Assembly: GCA_965200775.1 (NCBI GenBank)
Contig: OZ241383.1
Location: forward strand, 558,001-622,000
Length of the DNA stretch: 64,000 bases
Direction of reading: 5' to 3'
From: Poriferisocius sp965200775
Lineage (GTDB): Bacteria > Actinomycetota > Acidimicrobiia > Acidimicrobiales > Bin134
The notes under the pieces are model-generated. The model made no database searches, was not told the DNA's origin, and worked only from the letters and a program-made list of their open reading frames with translations. The translations under genes were made by a program, and so were the position numbers. Positions 35,971-44,121 of this stretch are shown piece by piece. Each line of letters begins with the position of its first letter. Within the stretch, counting starts at the first letter, position 1.

Positions 35971-37713
35971 ATGAGCACCACCAGCGAGGTTCGAGACGGC
36001 ATGCGGATCGACTGGGACGTAGTGATCGAGATGGACGACGGACCCCGGCTACGGGCCGACGTGTACCGCCCCGATGACGACGGGCAGTACCCGGTAATCC
36101 TGAGCTATGGCCCCTATGCCAAGGGTCTGGCCTTCCAAGAAGGCTACCCGAGTGCCTGGAACCGCATGGCCGAGGAGCACCCTGACGTGGTGGAGGGTTC
36201 AACGAACAAGTATCAGAACTGGGAAGTCTGTGACCCCGAGAAATGGGTGCCTGATGGCTACGTGTGCGTTCGAGTGGACTCCCGAGGGGCAGGTCGAAGC
36301 CCTGGCTACATCGATCATTTCTCACCTCGTGAGACTCAGGACTTCTACGAGTGCATCGAGTGGTCCGGCGTTCAACCCTGGTCCAACGGCAAGGTCGGCT
36401 TGTCGGGGATCTCGTACTACGCCATCAACCAATGGCACGTAGCTTCACTCCAGCCCCCTCACCTCACGGCGATGATCCCTTGGGAGGGGGCAGCGGAGTG
36501 GTACCGGGACATGACCCACCACGGCGGAATCCTGTCAACATTCTGGGACAACTGGTACGACATGCAGATCAAGACCGTGCAACACGGCGTAGGTGAGAAC
36601 GGATCGAGAAGCGTAGTGACCGGTGAACTCGTCGCCGGCCCGGAGACGCTGAGTGAAGAAGAGCTGCGGGCCAATCGATGCGACTTCGGGAACGAGATCG
36701 CTTCCCACCCGCTCGACGATAAGTACCACAAGGACAGATCCCCTGATTGGTCAAGAGTGGTCGTGCCATTCCTGTCGGCGTCGAACTGGGGTGGACAGGG
36801 GCTTCACCCCCGAGGCAATTTCGAGGCGTACATCCGCGCTGCATCCAAAGAGAAGTACCTCGAGTGCCATGGCATTGAACACTGGACCGAGTACTACACC
36901 GACTACGGGGTTCAGCTTCAGAAGCGATTCTTCGCCAAGTACCTCCAGGGCGACGACTCCGCGTGGGACGGGCAGTCGAAGGTGCAGCTTCTGATCCGCC
37001 ATGTGGACCGGTTTGTCGAACGTGCTGAAGCCGACTGGCCGATCCCGCGGACCGATTGGACCAAGCTGCACCTCGATCCATCGGGTCAGACCCTTGTGCA
37101 TGAGCCGGTTGCCACGGCCGCGACGATTTCGTACGACGCCATGGGTGATGGGCTCACGTTCTATGCGGACCCAGTCGACGAGGAAACTGAAGTGACCGGC
37201 CCGCTCTCGGCCAAGCTCCACATCTCGTCCTCGACGACCGATGCTGACCTGTTCTTGGTATTCGGGGTTTTCGACCCTGACGGGGACGAAGTTACGTTCA
37301 TGGGGGCTATCGACCCTCACACGCCGATAGCCCAGGGGTGGTTGCGCGCATCGCATCGGAAGCTGGACGAGTCCTTGTCCGAGGTGTGGAGGCCGTATCA
37401 CACCCATGACGAGGAGCAGCCTCTGGTGCCGGGGGAGATCTACGAGCTTGACATCGAGATCTGGCCTACATCGATCGTGATACCCGCGGGCTACCGGGTC
37501 GGTTTCACCATTCGGGGGTGCGACTACGAATGGGCTGGCGACACCGAGGGGCTCAAGCTGTCGAACTTCAAGAATGAGCTACGTGGGTGCGGCCCATTCC
37601 TGCACGATGACATCAGGAACCGTCCTCCGGAGGTTTTTGACAACGAGGTCACGGTTCATTTCGGCCCCGACTACCCGAACTGGGTTCTGGTCCCACGGAT
37701 TCCGGAAGCCTGA
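35971..37713 (+). CDS. CocE/NonD family hydrolase (X-Pro dipeptidyl-peptidase S15 fold)
   Basis: Alpha/beta hydrolase with a C-terminal jelly-roll domain. The nucleophile elbow is VGLSGISYYA (about residues 142-151), with VRVDSRGAGRSPG before it. The acid/His region is in HGIEHWTEYY. The C-terminal galactose-binding-like domain begins near VTGPLSAKLHISS. 580 residues, complete. The family includes cocaine esterase, glutaryl-7-ACA acylase and amide hydrolases. It is preceded by GAGGAG before the ATG. It stands alone between divergent and convergent genes. An ester or amide pathway intermediate is the likely substrate. Confidence 0.9.
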   Translation: MSTTSEVRDGMRIDWDVVIEMDDGPRLRADVYRPDDDGQYPVILSYGPYAKGLAFQEGYPSAWNRMAEEHPDVVEGSTNKYQNWEVCDPEKWVPDGYVCVRVDSRGAGRSPGYIDHFSPRETQDFYECIEWSGVQPWSNGKVGLSGISYYAINQWHVASLQPPHLTAMIPWEGAAEWYRDMTHHGGILSTFWDNWYDMQIKTVQHGVGENGSRSVVTGELVAGPETLSEEELRANRCDFGNEIASHPLDDKYHKDRSPDWSRVVVPFLSASNWGGQGLHPRGNFEAYIRAASKEKYLECHGIEHWTEYYTDYGVQLQKRFFAKYLQGDDSAWDGQSKVQLLIRHVDRFVERAEADWPIPRTDWTKLHLDPSGQTLVHEPVATAATISYDAMGDGLTFYADPVDEETEVTGPLSAKLHISSSTTDADLFLVFGVFDPDGDEVTFMGAIDPHTPIAQGWLRASHRKLDESLSEVWRPYHTHDEEQPLVPGEIYELDIEIWPTSIVIPAGYRVGFTIRGCDYEWAGDTEGLKLSNFKNELRGCGPFLHDDIRNRPPEVFDNEVTVHFGPDYPNWVLVPRIPEA

Positions 37714-37724
37714 GGAGGCAATCA

Positions 37725-38288
37725 TCAAGAAGGTGGTTCAACCTCGAAGGTTCCCATGAGCTGGGCCAGCATTCCGTAGTAGCCGACAACCGCAATCAGC
37801 TCGACCACGCCGGATTCTCCGAGTGCCTCGACTGCCCGCTGATAAGAATCGTCGGCGACCGGCTCGCGGTGCAGTATTGACAGGCAGAAGTCGTATGCGG
37901 CATTGAGGTCGTCCCGGTCCAAGTAGGGTCGCGTCCCCGCACGCAGGGCGGCAACCTGGTCATCGTTCATGCCGGCCTTCCGGGCGATCGGCTCATGCAC
38001 CCACCGCTCGAATTCGCAGTCGTGGTACGTGGCGACCAGGAGGATCGCCAGTTCACGCACCAGATCGTTGAGCCAGCCATGAAACCTCAGAGCGGTACCG
38101 AGTTGTTGCACGGCGTTCCCGACTTGTGGGCTGTAGAGCAGGACGTTGAAGGGCCCGACCAAAGCCCCGTTGTCATCGGTTAGTGGGAACGATGCGTCTT
38201 TTGCTCGATCGCCTCCTGCAATGGCGTCGTACAGGGTCTGTTGCTCGGAGGTGAGGGATCCGGGGGGCAGGCCGGGCAGGCGCGCCAT
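37725..38288 (-). CDS. Carboxymuconolactone decarboxylase-like protein (AhpD fold)
   Basis: CMD/AhpD-like helical protein of 187 residues. The motif is VATYHDCEFERWVHEP: Cys and distal His are present but the second Cys of the AhpD CxxC is Glu, as in many CMD relatives. Start at 38288, one base beyond the stop of the ring-opening amidohydrolase gene, so translational coupling is likely. The frame is open to 38396 but inside that gene. It could decarboxylate or isomerise the ring-opened product, or act as a peroxidase-like protein. Confidence 0.85.
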   Translation of the reverse strand: MARLPGLPPGSLTSEQQTLYDAIAGGDRAKDASFPLTDDNGALVGPFNVLLYSPQVGNAVQQLGTALRFHGWLNDLVRELAILLVATYHDCEFERWVHEPIARKAGMNDDQVAALRAGTRPYLDRDDLNAAYDFCLSILHREPVADDSYQRAVEALGESGVVELIAVVGYYGMLAQLMGTFEVEPPS

Positions 38289-38289
38289 C

Positions 38290-39387
38290 TCAGCCGAGGT
38301 CCACGATCGCAGCCACTGATCCGCCCCCCGCCGGTCCGGATTGAAGCCCGGCAACAGAAACAAACACGGCAGGATCGCCCAGCGCGGCGGCGGCAACGGC
38401 GCCGACAGCTCCCTTGGTGTGGTGCGTGTGATGGATGTCGGAGTCGTTCAGCGCCACCTGTCGCCGCCCCCGCAACCGTCCGGTCGGGTCAACCTCGCAC
38501 TTGATGAAACAGTTCACGACGCGGCCGTCGAGGTCTTCGGGAATAGGGCGGTCGGGCAGTTCGAGGCCGGCCGACCGGATGGCTCGGTAGATGCCGGGAA
38601 AGTCGAGGTTGTCCTCCATGATCGAGTGGCCTGCCCGATAGGGGCCACCCACGCCGAGACGATTGCCGACCACGACGACCTGGGCCTCGGTCTGCTCCAC
38701 GCCCGACGAGCACGACGCTACCGACGAGTAGACCGTCAGGTCTTTAGCGATCTGATCCTCACGAGGCCGCTCGATCTCGCCAAGTGCAGTCGCGATCCCC
38801 AATGCTGCAGTCGCATTGGACACCGCCATTGACTCCATTGTGTCCTCCAAAGCGATCGTCTTGCCCCGCGCTCGGGCGTCAGCGATGCGTTCGGACGTCA
38901 ACAACGGCGTCTTGGTCTGCACATAGTGGACATCGGCCGGATCATCGATTTCGGCGTCAGCCATGGCCAGTTTCACCGCTTCGGCCACCTTGTCGAGCAT
39001 CGTGAGGCGGCCTATCTCTTCGGGCAGTATTGGCACCGAGATTGCCTGCCCGACGGTGAGACGCTTCTCATCCGAAGGCTCGGCGGGACCATCGACCTTG
39101 GCAAACACCGTCATGTGGGGCGAGATCACCCCGTCTGTGCCGCCGGACCAAGCCATTGGCACCGTGAGTGCCGACTCCCGCGAGTGCCCGCAATGTTCAA
39201 CCAGGAAGTCGCGAAGTACTCGGTCGACCAAGATGCGGGAAAAGTCGTTGACCCCGCCGTTGCCCTCGACCTTGCCGACAATGCCGATGATCTGGTCGCC
39301 CCGGAAGGCACCATCAGCGATCGCTTGCTCAAGACCAGAGGTGTCCTGGACACTCTCGAATGGGATCTTGCGGACTTCAAAGGGCAT
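38290..39387 (-). CDS. Ring-opening amidohydrolase (barbiturase/cyanuric acid hydrolase family)
   Basis: Rare three-repeat fold (AtzD/TrzD/Bar) that hydrolyses a cyclic imide such as barbituric or cyanuric acid. Each repeat contributes a Lys and a Ser: GIVGKVEGNGGVNDFSR and WSGGTDGVISPH; YVQTKTPLLTSERI and SVASCSSGVEQ; FIKCEVDPTGRLRG and LQSGPAGGGSVAA. The family-specific ALNDSDIHHTHHTKGAVG is present. 365 residues, full length. It directly precedes the CMD gene and diverges by 96 bases from the amidase gene, which recalls the barbiturase-ureidomalonase step of oxidative pyrimidine breakdown. Whether the ring is barbiturate, cyanurate or another is open. Confidence 0.92.
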   Translation of the reverse strand: MPFEVRKIPFESVQDTSGLEQAIADGAFRGDQIIGIVGKVEGNGGVNDFSRILVDRVLRDFLVEHCGHSRESALTVPMAWSGGTDGVISPHMTVFAKVDGPAEPSDEKRLTVGQAISVPILPEEIGRLTMLDKVAEAVKLAMADAEIDDPADVHYVQTKTPLLTSERIADARARGKTIALEDTMESMAVSNATAALGIATALGEIERPREDQIAKDLTVYSSVASCSSGVEQTEAQVVVVGNRLGVGGPYRAGHSIMEDNLDFPGIYRAIRSAGLELPDRPIPEDLDGRVVNCFIKCEVDPTGRLRGRRQVALNDSDIHHTHHTKGAVGAVAAAALGDPAVFVSVAGLQSGPAGGGSVAAIVDLG

Positions 39388-39483
39388 TGGACGGACGCTC
39401 CTTGGGCTTCAGTAGTGTTGAAGGTTCCTAGATTCTGAGTTGTTTTGCAACCCAGCCCCGGACGCCAAGGGTGGACAAGGACC

Positions 39484-40740
39484 ATGACCGCTGACCCGAC
39501 CAGCATTGGGGCTTTCGTTCCCAACAGCATTGCCATGAGCGGGGGGGATCACGGAAGTTTGCAGGGTCTCACATTCGTTGCGAAGGATCTCTTCAGCCTC
39601 AAAGGCCACCGGAGTTCGTTCGGCCACCGGCTCTGGAGGTCCACCCATGCTGAAGCAACAACGACTTCAACGATCCTGAACCGCCTGCTCGACGCCGGTG
39701 CCGACCTAATCGGGCTTGCCAAAATGGACCAACTCGCGTACTCCCTAATCGGCAATGTGGGAGAAGGGGTGCCACCTCGGAACGCGACGGACGGCGGGCT
39801 CTTCTGTGGAGGCTCATCGTCGGGGTCCGCCGCTGCGGTTGCCGCGGGACTCGCCGATGTCGGCCTCGGCACTGATACCGCCGGCTCGATTCGAGTGCCC
39901 GCAGCCGCGTGTGGCTTGCACAGCATCAGACCCACGTACGGGTTGATCGATCCCAACGGGGTAATCCCACTGGCCCCCTCGTTCGATGTAGTCGGGTTAC
40001 TTGGCCTACGAGCCTCAACGATTGCCGATGTGCTGAGGGTTATCGCACCTGGATCCGTCAGCAACGGTGCTCCTGTCGCCGTCAAGCTCGCCGTGGACGT
40101 TTTCGGCCTAGCCGATTCCGACACCAATCGCGTCGGAAGAGCTGTGGCCGAGGCGGCAGCCGAGATCACGGCCGTCCCGTTGGAGGAGATTGAGTTTGGC
40201 CAGTTCACCAGTGTGGATGCCGGAGACTTGTTCGCCCGGCTTCAGGGGCGGGAAATCTGGTCGATCCACGGGAGGTGGGTCGAAGAGCATAGTGCCGCTC
40301 TTGCTGACGATGTGCGGTTGAGGCTCGAGCGATGCGAAAACCTCTCACAGGATTCGGCGATATCCAAACGACAGGACTACAGGGAGAGACAAAGTTACGT
40401 TGAGGAGTTCACCGCCGCGGTCGAACCGGGAACGGTGGTCGTACTTCCTGTGATGCTCGAACACGGCCCCATGCGGAAGTGGAGTGACGAGCAGTTGGCC
40501 GAGTTCAGGGTTGGGTGCTTTCGCCTCGCCGCTCCGAGCAGCCTCACCGGGGCTCCCCAAGCGGTCTTCTCTGTCTGCCGAGACGGCGGATCCCGGTCGG
40601 TGGGAGTCGCTCTCCTCGCTGCTCCCGGCAGCGATTTCCCCCTCTTGGAACTCATGACCTCGCTCGGCGACGCGGCAAGTTGCTTGAAGCAGCAGCAAAC
40701 GGGGTCCAGCGCTCCTGAAATTTCCGGGGACGCCCGCTAA
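39484..40740 (+). CDS. Amidase signature family hydrolase
   Basis: Ser-cisSer-Lys amidase. Lys in TFVAKDLFSLKGH, glycine/serine-rich core GGSSSGSAAAVAAG and nucleophilic Ser in LGTDTAGSIRVPAA. 418 residues. Start at 39484 (MTADPTSIGAF) after AAGGACC; an upstream ATG at 39445 is also in frame. First gene of the long plus-strand operon to 49743, and divergent from the ring-opening amidohydrolase gene. By analogy with ureidomalonase (an amidase-family enzyme in Rhodococcus pyrimidine degradation) it may hydrolyse the ureido acid released by ring opening. This role is inference. Confidence 0.9.
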   Translation: MTADPTSIGAFVPNSIAMSGGDHGSLQGLTFVAKDLFSLKGHRSSFGHRLWRSTHAEATTTSTILNRLLDAGADLIGLAKMDQLAYSLIGNVGEGVPPRNATDGGLFCGGSSSGSAAAVAAGLADVGLGTDTAGSIRVPAAACGLHSIRPTYGLIDPNGVIPLAPSFDVVGLLGLRASTIADVLRVIAPGSVSNGAPVAVKLAVDVFGLADSDTNRVGRAVAEAAAEITAVPLEEIEFGQFTSVDAGDLFARLQGREIWSIHGRWVEEHSAALADDVRLRLERCENLSQDSAISKRQDYRERQSYVEEFTAAVEPGTVVVLPVMLEHGPMRKWSDEQLAEFRVGCFRLAAPSSLTGAPQAVFSVCRDGGSRSVGVALLAAPGSDFPLLELMTSLGDAASCLKQQQTGSSAPEISGDAR

Positions 40741-40767
40741 GGTTCGTCAATCGGCCATGCAGCCGGT

Positions 40768-41238
40768 GTGGCCATCGGGGGAGACTCGAGTTCTATAGTC
40801 GCTAAACACGTGTTGAAACCGGTTGGGGTGTGGGACCCGGCTGCCGCGGGCTTCGAACATCCTCAACCGTTTTCCCAGGGCATCGTCTGCGACTCCGGTC
40901 GCATGATCTTTGTCGCTGGGCAGGTCGCCCTTGATCCTGAAGGCACAGTCATCGGACCGGGGGATCCGGCGGCCCAAACCGAGGCAACCCTCGATAACCT
41001 CCAGCGAGTACTCGAAGAGGGTGGGGCCACGCTGGGGGATGTTGTTCGCTTGACAGTGTTCCTTACCGATATGGCCCATCTACCTGTAGTGCAGGAAGTC
41101 CGGGCACGGTACTTCCCTGTGGACCCGCCGGCAAGTTCAACAATTGAAATCAGCGGCTTGGTGATCCCTGAACTCCTGGTTGAGATAGATGCCATTGCCG
41201 TGCAGGGTCTTCCATCACACCGACCGGAGGTGGCGTAG
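40768..41238 (+). CDS. RidA/YjgF family protein
   Basis: Trimeric enamine/imine deaminase-type protein. Family markers: GRMIFVAGQVALDPEGTVIG, the central DNLQRVLEEGGATLGDVVRLTVFLTD, and VDPPASSTIEISGLVIPELLVEIDAIAV. In the canonical PARS motif the Arg is Ser here (PPASSTIEI), so the key Arg is missing. 156 residues including a variable N-terminus; the GTG start is uncertain. It follows the amidase gene and precedes a tiny RHH gene. A triple-domain relative is at 55768-57135. Confidence 0.86.
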   Translation: MAIGGDSSSIVAKHVLKPVGVWDPAAAGFEHPQPFSQGIVCDSGRMIFVAGQVALDPEGTVIGPGDPAAQTEATLDNLQRVLEEGGATLGDVVRLTVFLTDMAHLPVVQEVRARYFPVDPPASSTIEISGLVIPELLVEIDAIAVQGLPSHRPEVA

Positions 41239-41283
41239 TAGGTTGCAGCTCACTGGTACCACTGGAACGAGGGGAGGTTCATT

Positions 41284-41442
41284 GTGGGCGACCCAAATGA
41301 GGACTCAAGAGAAGTGATTGTGAGGCTGAACCAGCAGCAGCTTGAGCTGGTTGACCGGACCGTTGAACGGACCGGAGCGGATAGCCGGGCCGACCTACTG
41401 CAGCAGGCGTTGCAGGAATTCCACTCGGACCACTTCTCATGA
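41284..41442 (+). CDS. Small ribbon-helix-helix (CopG/Arc-like) protein, 52 residues
   Basis: Short gene starting at GTG with GGGGAGG (41271-41277) six bases upstream. The product contains REVIVRLNQQQLELVDRTVE then RTGADSRADLLQQALQEFH: a short beta strand followed by two helices, the ribbon-helix-helix pattern of small DNA-binding regulators and antitoxins. Its TGA overlaps the ATG of the DUF1989 gene. No toxin gene is adjacent. A dimeric DNA-binding role is likely by fold; it may instead be an accessory subunit of the DUF1989 protein, whose C-terminus has a similar segment. Confidence 0.75.
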   Translation: MGDPNEDSREVIVRLNQQQLELVDRTVERTGADSRADLLQQALQEFHSDHFS

Positions 41443-42386
41443 CCGAACGAGCACTGCTGTACGAGCACGTGATGGAGCCGGCCACTGGAAAAGCGGTAGA
41501 GCTCCTGAAGGGGCAGGTTCTGCGAGTCGAGCAGGTTGGCGTGGGAGGCCAGTGCGCAGACTTCAACTGCTTCAACCTTCACGACTACAAAGAGCACTTC
41601 CACACAGGTCGGACCAGGCATATGCATGGTATGCATCCGACCACGGGCGACTTCCTCTGGTCGGCACCGCCGCGGGATCGACCCATAGCGGCAATCATCG
41701 CTGACACGGTCAGTACGAATGATGTGCTGTACCCGCGTTGCAGCGGTTTGCTGTTCGAATACCAATTCGGGGCCGCAGTTCACACAAACTGTCACGACAT
41801 CCAGGCCGAAGCGCAGCGGGAGTACGGATTGACGAGTGACGACGTACACGACTCGTTCAACTTCTTCATGCACACCGGCCTGGATGCGTCGGGCCACCCG
41901 TACATTGCTGACAACCGCGCCCGCAAGGGTGACTACGTCGAAATCGTCGCCTTGATCGACCTGCTGGCAGTTCCCAACGTTTGTGGAGCCGACATAATGG
42001 CGACGAGCAATTTCGAGCTTAAGCCACTACGGATCGCGGTCTACGAGGGTCGCCCCGAAGACCTTGCACAGTTCGACGGGCGACCGGAGTTGGGCAAGTT
42101 CGCAACTCAGCGCACCACCGAGGACCTGGCCTCTCAACCAATCAAGGCTGACCGCGAACTCCGCAAGAACGACGCGTACATCCCCAACTTCGTCAACTAC
42201 CCCATCTCGATGACCGACGTTCCAGTCCGCCTGAGTCCGGAGCAGCAAACCTGGCTCGGGGAGCTCGTTGAGACCGGAGAATTCGGTTCCACCGAAGCTG
42301 ACGTCCTCCGATACGTGTTCTTCAGTTGGTGGACCCCGCGGTTTATGCAGGGGCCGAAACACCTTGACCAGCTGAAATCGGGCTAG
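41439..42386 (+). CDS. DUF1989 domain protein with RHH-like C-terminal tail
   Basis: DUF1989 (urea-carboxylase-associated) protein. Signatures include GQCADFNCFNLHDYKEHFHT with the family's Cys/Asp/Asn, TRHMHGMHPTTGDFLWS, HTNCHDIQAEA, DSFNFFMHTGLD and VALIDLLAVPNVCGAD. Family members CgdA/CgdB work as carboxyguanidine deiminase subunits in guanidine use. Here no urea or guanidine carboxylase is nearby. Residues after about 265 (VPVRLSPEQQTWLGELVE then TGEFGSTEADVLRYVFFSW) look like a ribbon-helix-helix. 315 residues. Probable C-N hydrolase acting on an amidino or ureido product (inference). Confidence 0.85.
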   Translation: MTERALLYEHVMEPATGKAVELLKGQVLRVEQVGVGGQCADFNCFNLHDYKEHFHTGRTRHMHGMHPTTGDFLWSAPPRDRPIAAIIADTVSTNDVLYPRCSGLLFEYQFGAAVHTNCHDIQAEAQREYGLTSDDVHDSFNFFMHTGLDASGHPYIADNRARKGDYVEIVALIDLLAVPNVCGADIMATSNFELKPLRIAVYEGRPEDLAQFDGRPELGKFATQRTTEDLASQPIKADRELRKNDAYIPNFVNYPISMTDVPVRLSPEQQTWLGELVETGEFGSTEADVLRYVFFSWWTPRFMQGPKHLDQLKSG

Positions 42387-42439
42387 TGATCCGTGAGGCG
42401 GGATCCATTCGTGAGCCGCCCCGACGCCGGGAAAGCATC

Positions 42440-42931
42440 GTGACGACTCACCCAATCAAAGTGGAAGTCAATGACGTGGTGTACGAGCGTTCAGTCCCTC
42501 CGCGCCTGTTGCTGTCGGATTTCCTCCGTCACGATCTGCGCCTTACCGGGACGCACGTTGGCTGCGAGCATGGCGTCTGTGGGGCTTGCACCGTCCAACT
42601 CGATGGCGATGGTGTCCGATCGTGCCTACTTTTCGCAGTGCAGGTCGATGGCTCCACCATCAGAACTGTTGAGGGTTTGGCCAATGGCCCCGAATTGCAC
42701 CCGCTTCAAGCAGCGTTCAGCGAAGCTCATGCGCTTCAATGTGGATTCTGCACCCCCGGCCTGCTCATGACCATCGATTCGATGCTCGATGAGCTGTCCT
42801 CAATGACCGAGACGGAGGTGCGGGAATCGATCAGCGGCAACATCTGCCGCTGTACCGGATACCAGGGGATCGTTGATGCAGTCCTCGCCACTGTTGCGAG
42901 CAGGCCGCAGCCGTCAAGCTCGGACCGCTAG
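42440..42931 (+). CDS. Molybdenum hydroxylase [2Fe-2S] subunit (CoxS/XdhC-type)
   Basis: Small iron-sulfur subunit of xanthine-dehydrogenase-family enzymes. The plant-type ferredoxin cluster is GCEHGVCGACTVQLDG with a further Cys in RSCLLFAVQ. The second cluster is CGFCTPGLLMTI plus GNICRCTGYQGIVDAV. 163 residues. A GTG at 42440 is the preferred start; a GTG at 42386 overlapping the previous stop is also in frame. No CoxM or CoxL gene adjoins it directly; the next cox genes are 2.4 kb downstream, where another CoxS exists. Partner may be the large subunit at 50672-52966 (inference). Confidence 0.92.
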   Translation: MTTHPIKVEVNDVVYERSVPPRLLLSDFLRHDLRLTGTHVGCEHGVCGACTVQLDGDGVRSCLLFAVQVDGSTIRTVEGLANGPELHPLQAAFSEAHALQCGFCTPGLLMTIDSMLDELSSMTETEVRESISGNICRCTGYQGIVDAVLATVASRPQPSSSDR

Positions 42932-43044
42932 CGACCCCAAGGCCGCTAGCGGAACTTTCTTGCAGCGCTTATTGTTGCTACAGCAGGGGAGAACACATCC
43001 GATGCCGGTGAGCAGAAGTACATCCTCGGAAACGCAGGTCACCC

Positions 43045-44118
43045 ATGAGCAATAGCGACTTGGTGCCCGAAAAGGTCGAGGCCATTCTGAACCCGGGGAG
43101 GATGTTGGCTGACGGCATTCCGTATCAGGATTTCGCCGCGGCAAGGGCGTTGGGCGATCTGGCCGAGTGGCTGCCGTTCTGGGTCGAGACCGCTCAGCGA
43201 TACGAAGCTCTGGGGTTGGCTGCACTTGACGCCGGCGACCGGGTCAGCGGCGGGGAGTGGCTTTGGCACTCGTCGCTTTCATGGCACTACGGACAGCTCA
43301 TGTGGTTCCACGAGCCCGAGCGCCGTGAGCACGGGCAACGAAAAAAAGTTGAGATGTACAAGCTGGCAGCTCCTCATCTCCTTGCTACTGCCGAGCGGGT
43401 GGAGATCAGCTTCGAGGCCACAACGATACCCGGCTATCTTCGCCTCCCCGCCGGGCCAGGCCCCCATCCGTGTGCTGTGCTTATTGGCGGCTTGGAGTCC
43501 ACCAAAGAGGAGAGTTACCTGTTCGAGGCGCTTTGTCACCGTCGTGGTCTGGCAACCTTCGCATTTGATGGTCCCGGTCAGGGAGAGATGTTCTTCGACG
43601 TGAAGCTGAGCGCCGATTTCGACCGCTATACATCGGCGGTTCTTGACACGGTCAGCGCTCGCCCGGAAGTGGATGACGACCGAATCGGAGTCCTCGGCCG
43701 CAGCCTGGGTGGGTACTACGCAATGCAGTCCGCGGCCATGGACAAGAGGCTCAAGGTCTGCGTCGCGTGGGGTGGGTTCTCCGACATGTCCGACTTTGAC
43801 GGTATGCCTCCGCACACTCGAGCAGGGTTCGTTTACGTCTCGGGGTACGAGGATCTTGATGAAGGCCGCGCCTACCTGCGGGAAACGTTCGATCTCTCAC
43901 CGGTCATCGGCAGCCTGTCATGCCCCACATTGTTGATCCAGGGGTTCCACGACCCGATCTTCCCCCCGAGCCAGACTGACCTGCTGCGCGCCGGCCTGGC
44001 AGGCAACGACCAGGCAGAGATAGTGGTCGAACCTGACGGTGACCACTGTTGTCACAACATGGGCCAGCTGGTCCGACCTCGAATGGCCGACTATCTCGCC
44101 CGGTATTTGAGGGGGTAA
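43045..44118 (+). CDS. Alpha/beta hydrolase, 2,6-dihydroxypseudooxynicotine hydrolase-like
   Basis: C-C/C-O hydrolase fold with a helical N-terminal cap. Nucleophile Ser in LGRSLGGYYAMQS, acid Asp in QGFHDPIFPPSQ, His in EPDGDHCCHNMG. Signature segments GGLESTKEESYLFEAL and FAFDGPGQGEMFFD recall the dihydroxypseudooxynicotine hydrolase of Arthrobacter nicotinovorans and FrsA-like hydrolases, from memory of the family. 357 residues, almost the same length. In nicotine breakdown this enzyme cleaves a C-C bond of a hydroxylated pyridine ketone. Operon position between CoxS and OYE fits action on an oxidised ring side chain. Confidence 0.87.
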   Translation: MSNSDLVPEKVEAILNPGRMLADGIPYQDFAAARALGDLAEWLPFWVETAQRYEALGLAALDAGDRVSGGEWLWHSSLSWHYGQLMWFHEPERREHGQRKKVEMYKLAAPHLLATAERVEISFEATTIPGYLRLPAGPGPHPCAVLIGGLESTKEESYLFEALCHRRGLATFAFDGPGQGEMFFDVKLSADFDRYTSAVLDTVSARPEVDDDRIGVLGRSLGGYYAMQSAAMDKRLKVCVAWGGFSDMSDFDGMPPHTRAGFVYVSGYEDLDEGRAYLRETFDLSPVIGSLSCPTLLIQGFHDPIFPPSQTDLLRAGLAGNDQAEIVVEPDGDHCCHNMGQLVRPRMADYLARYLRG

Positions 44119-44121
44119 CCG

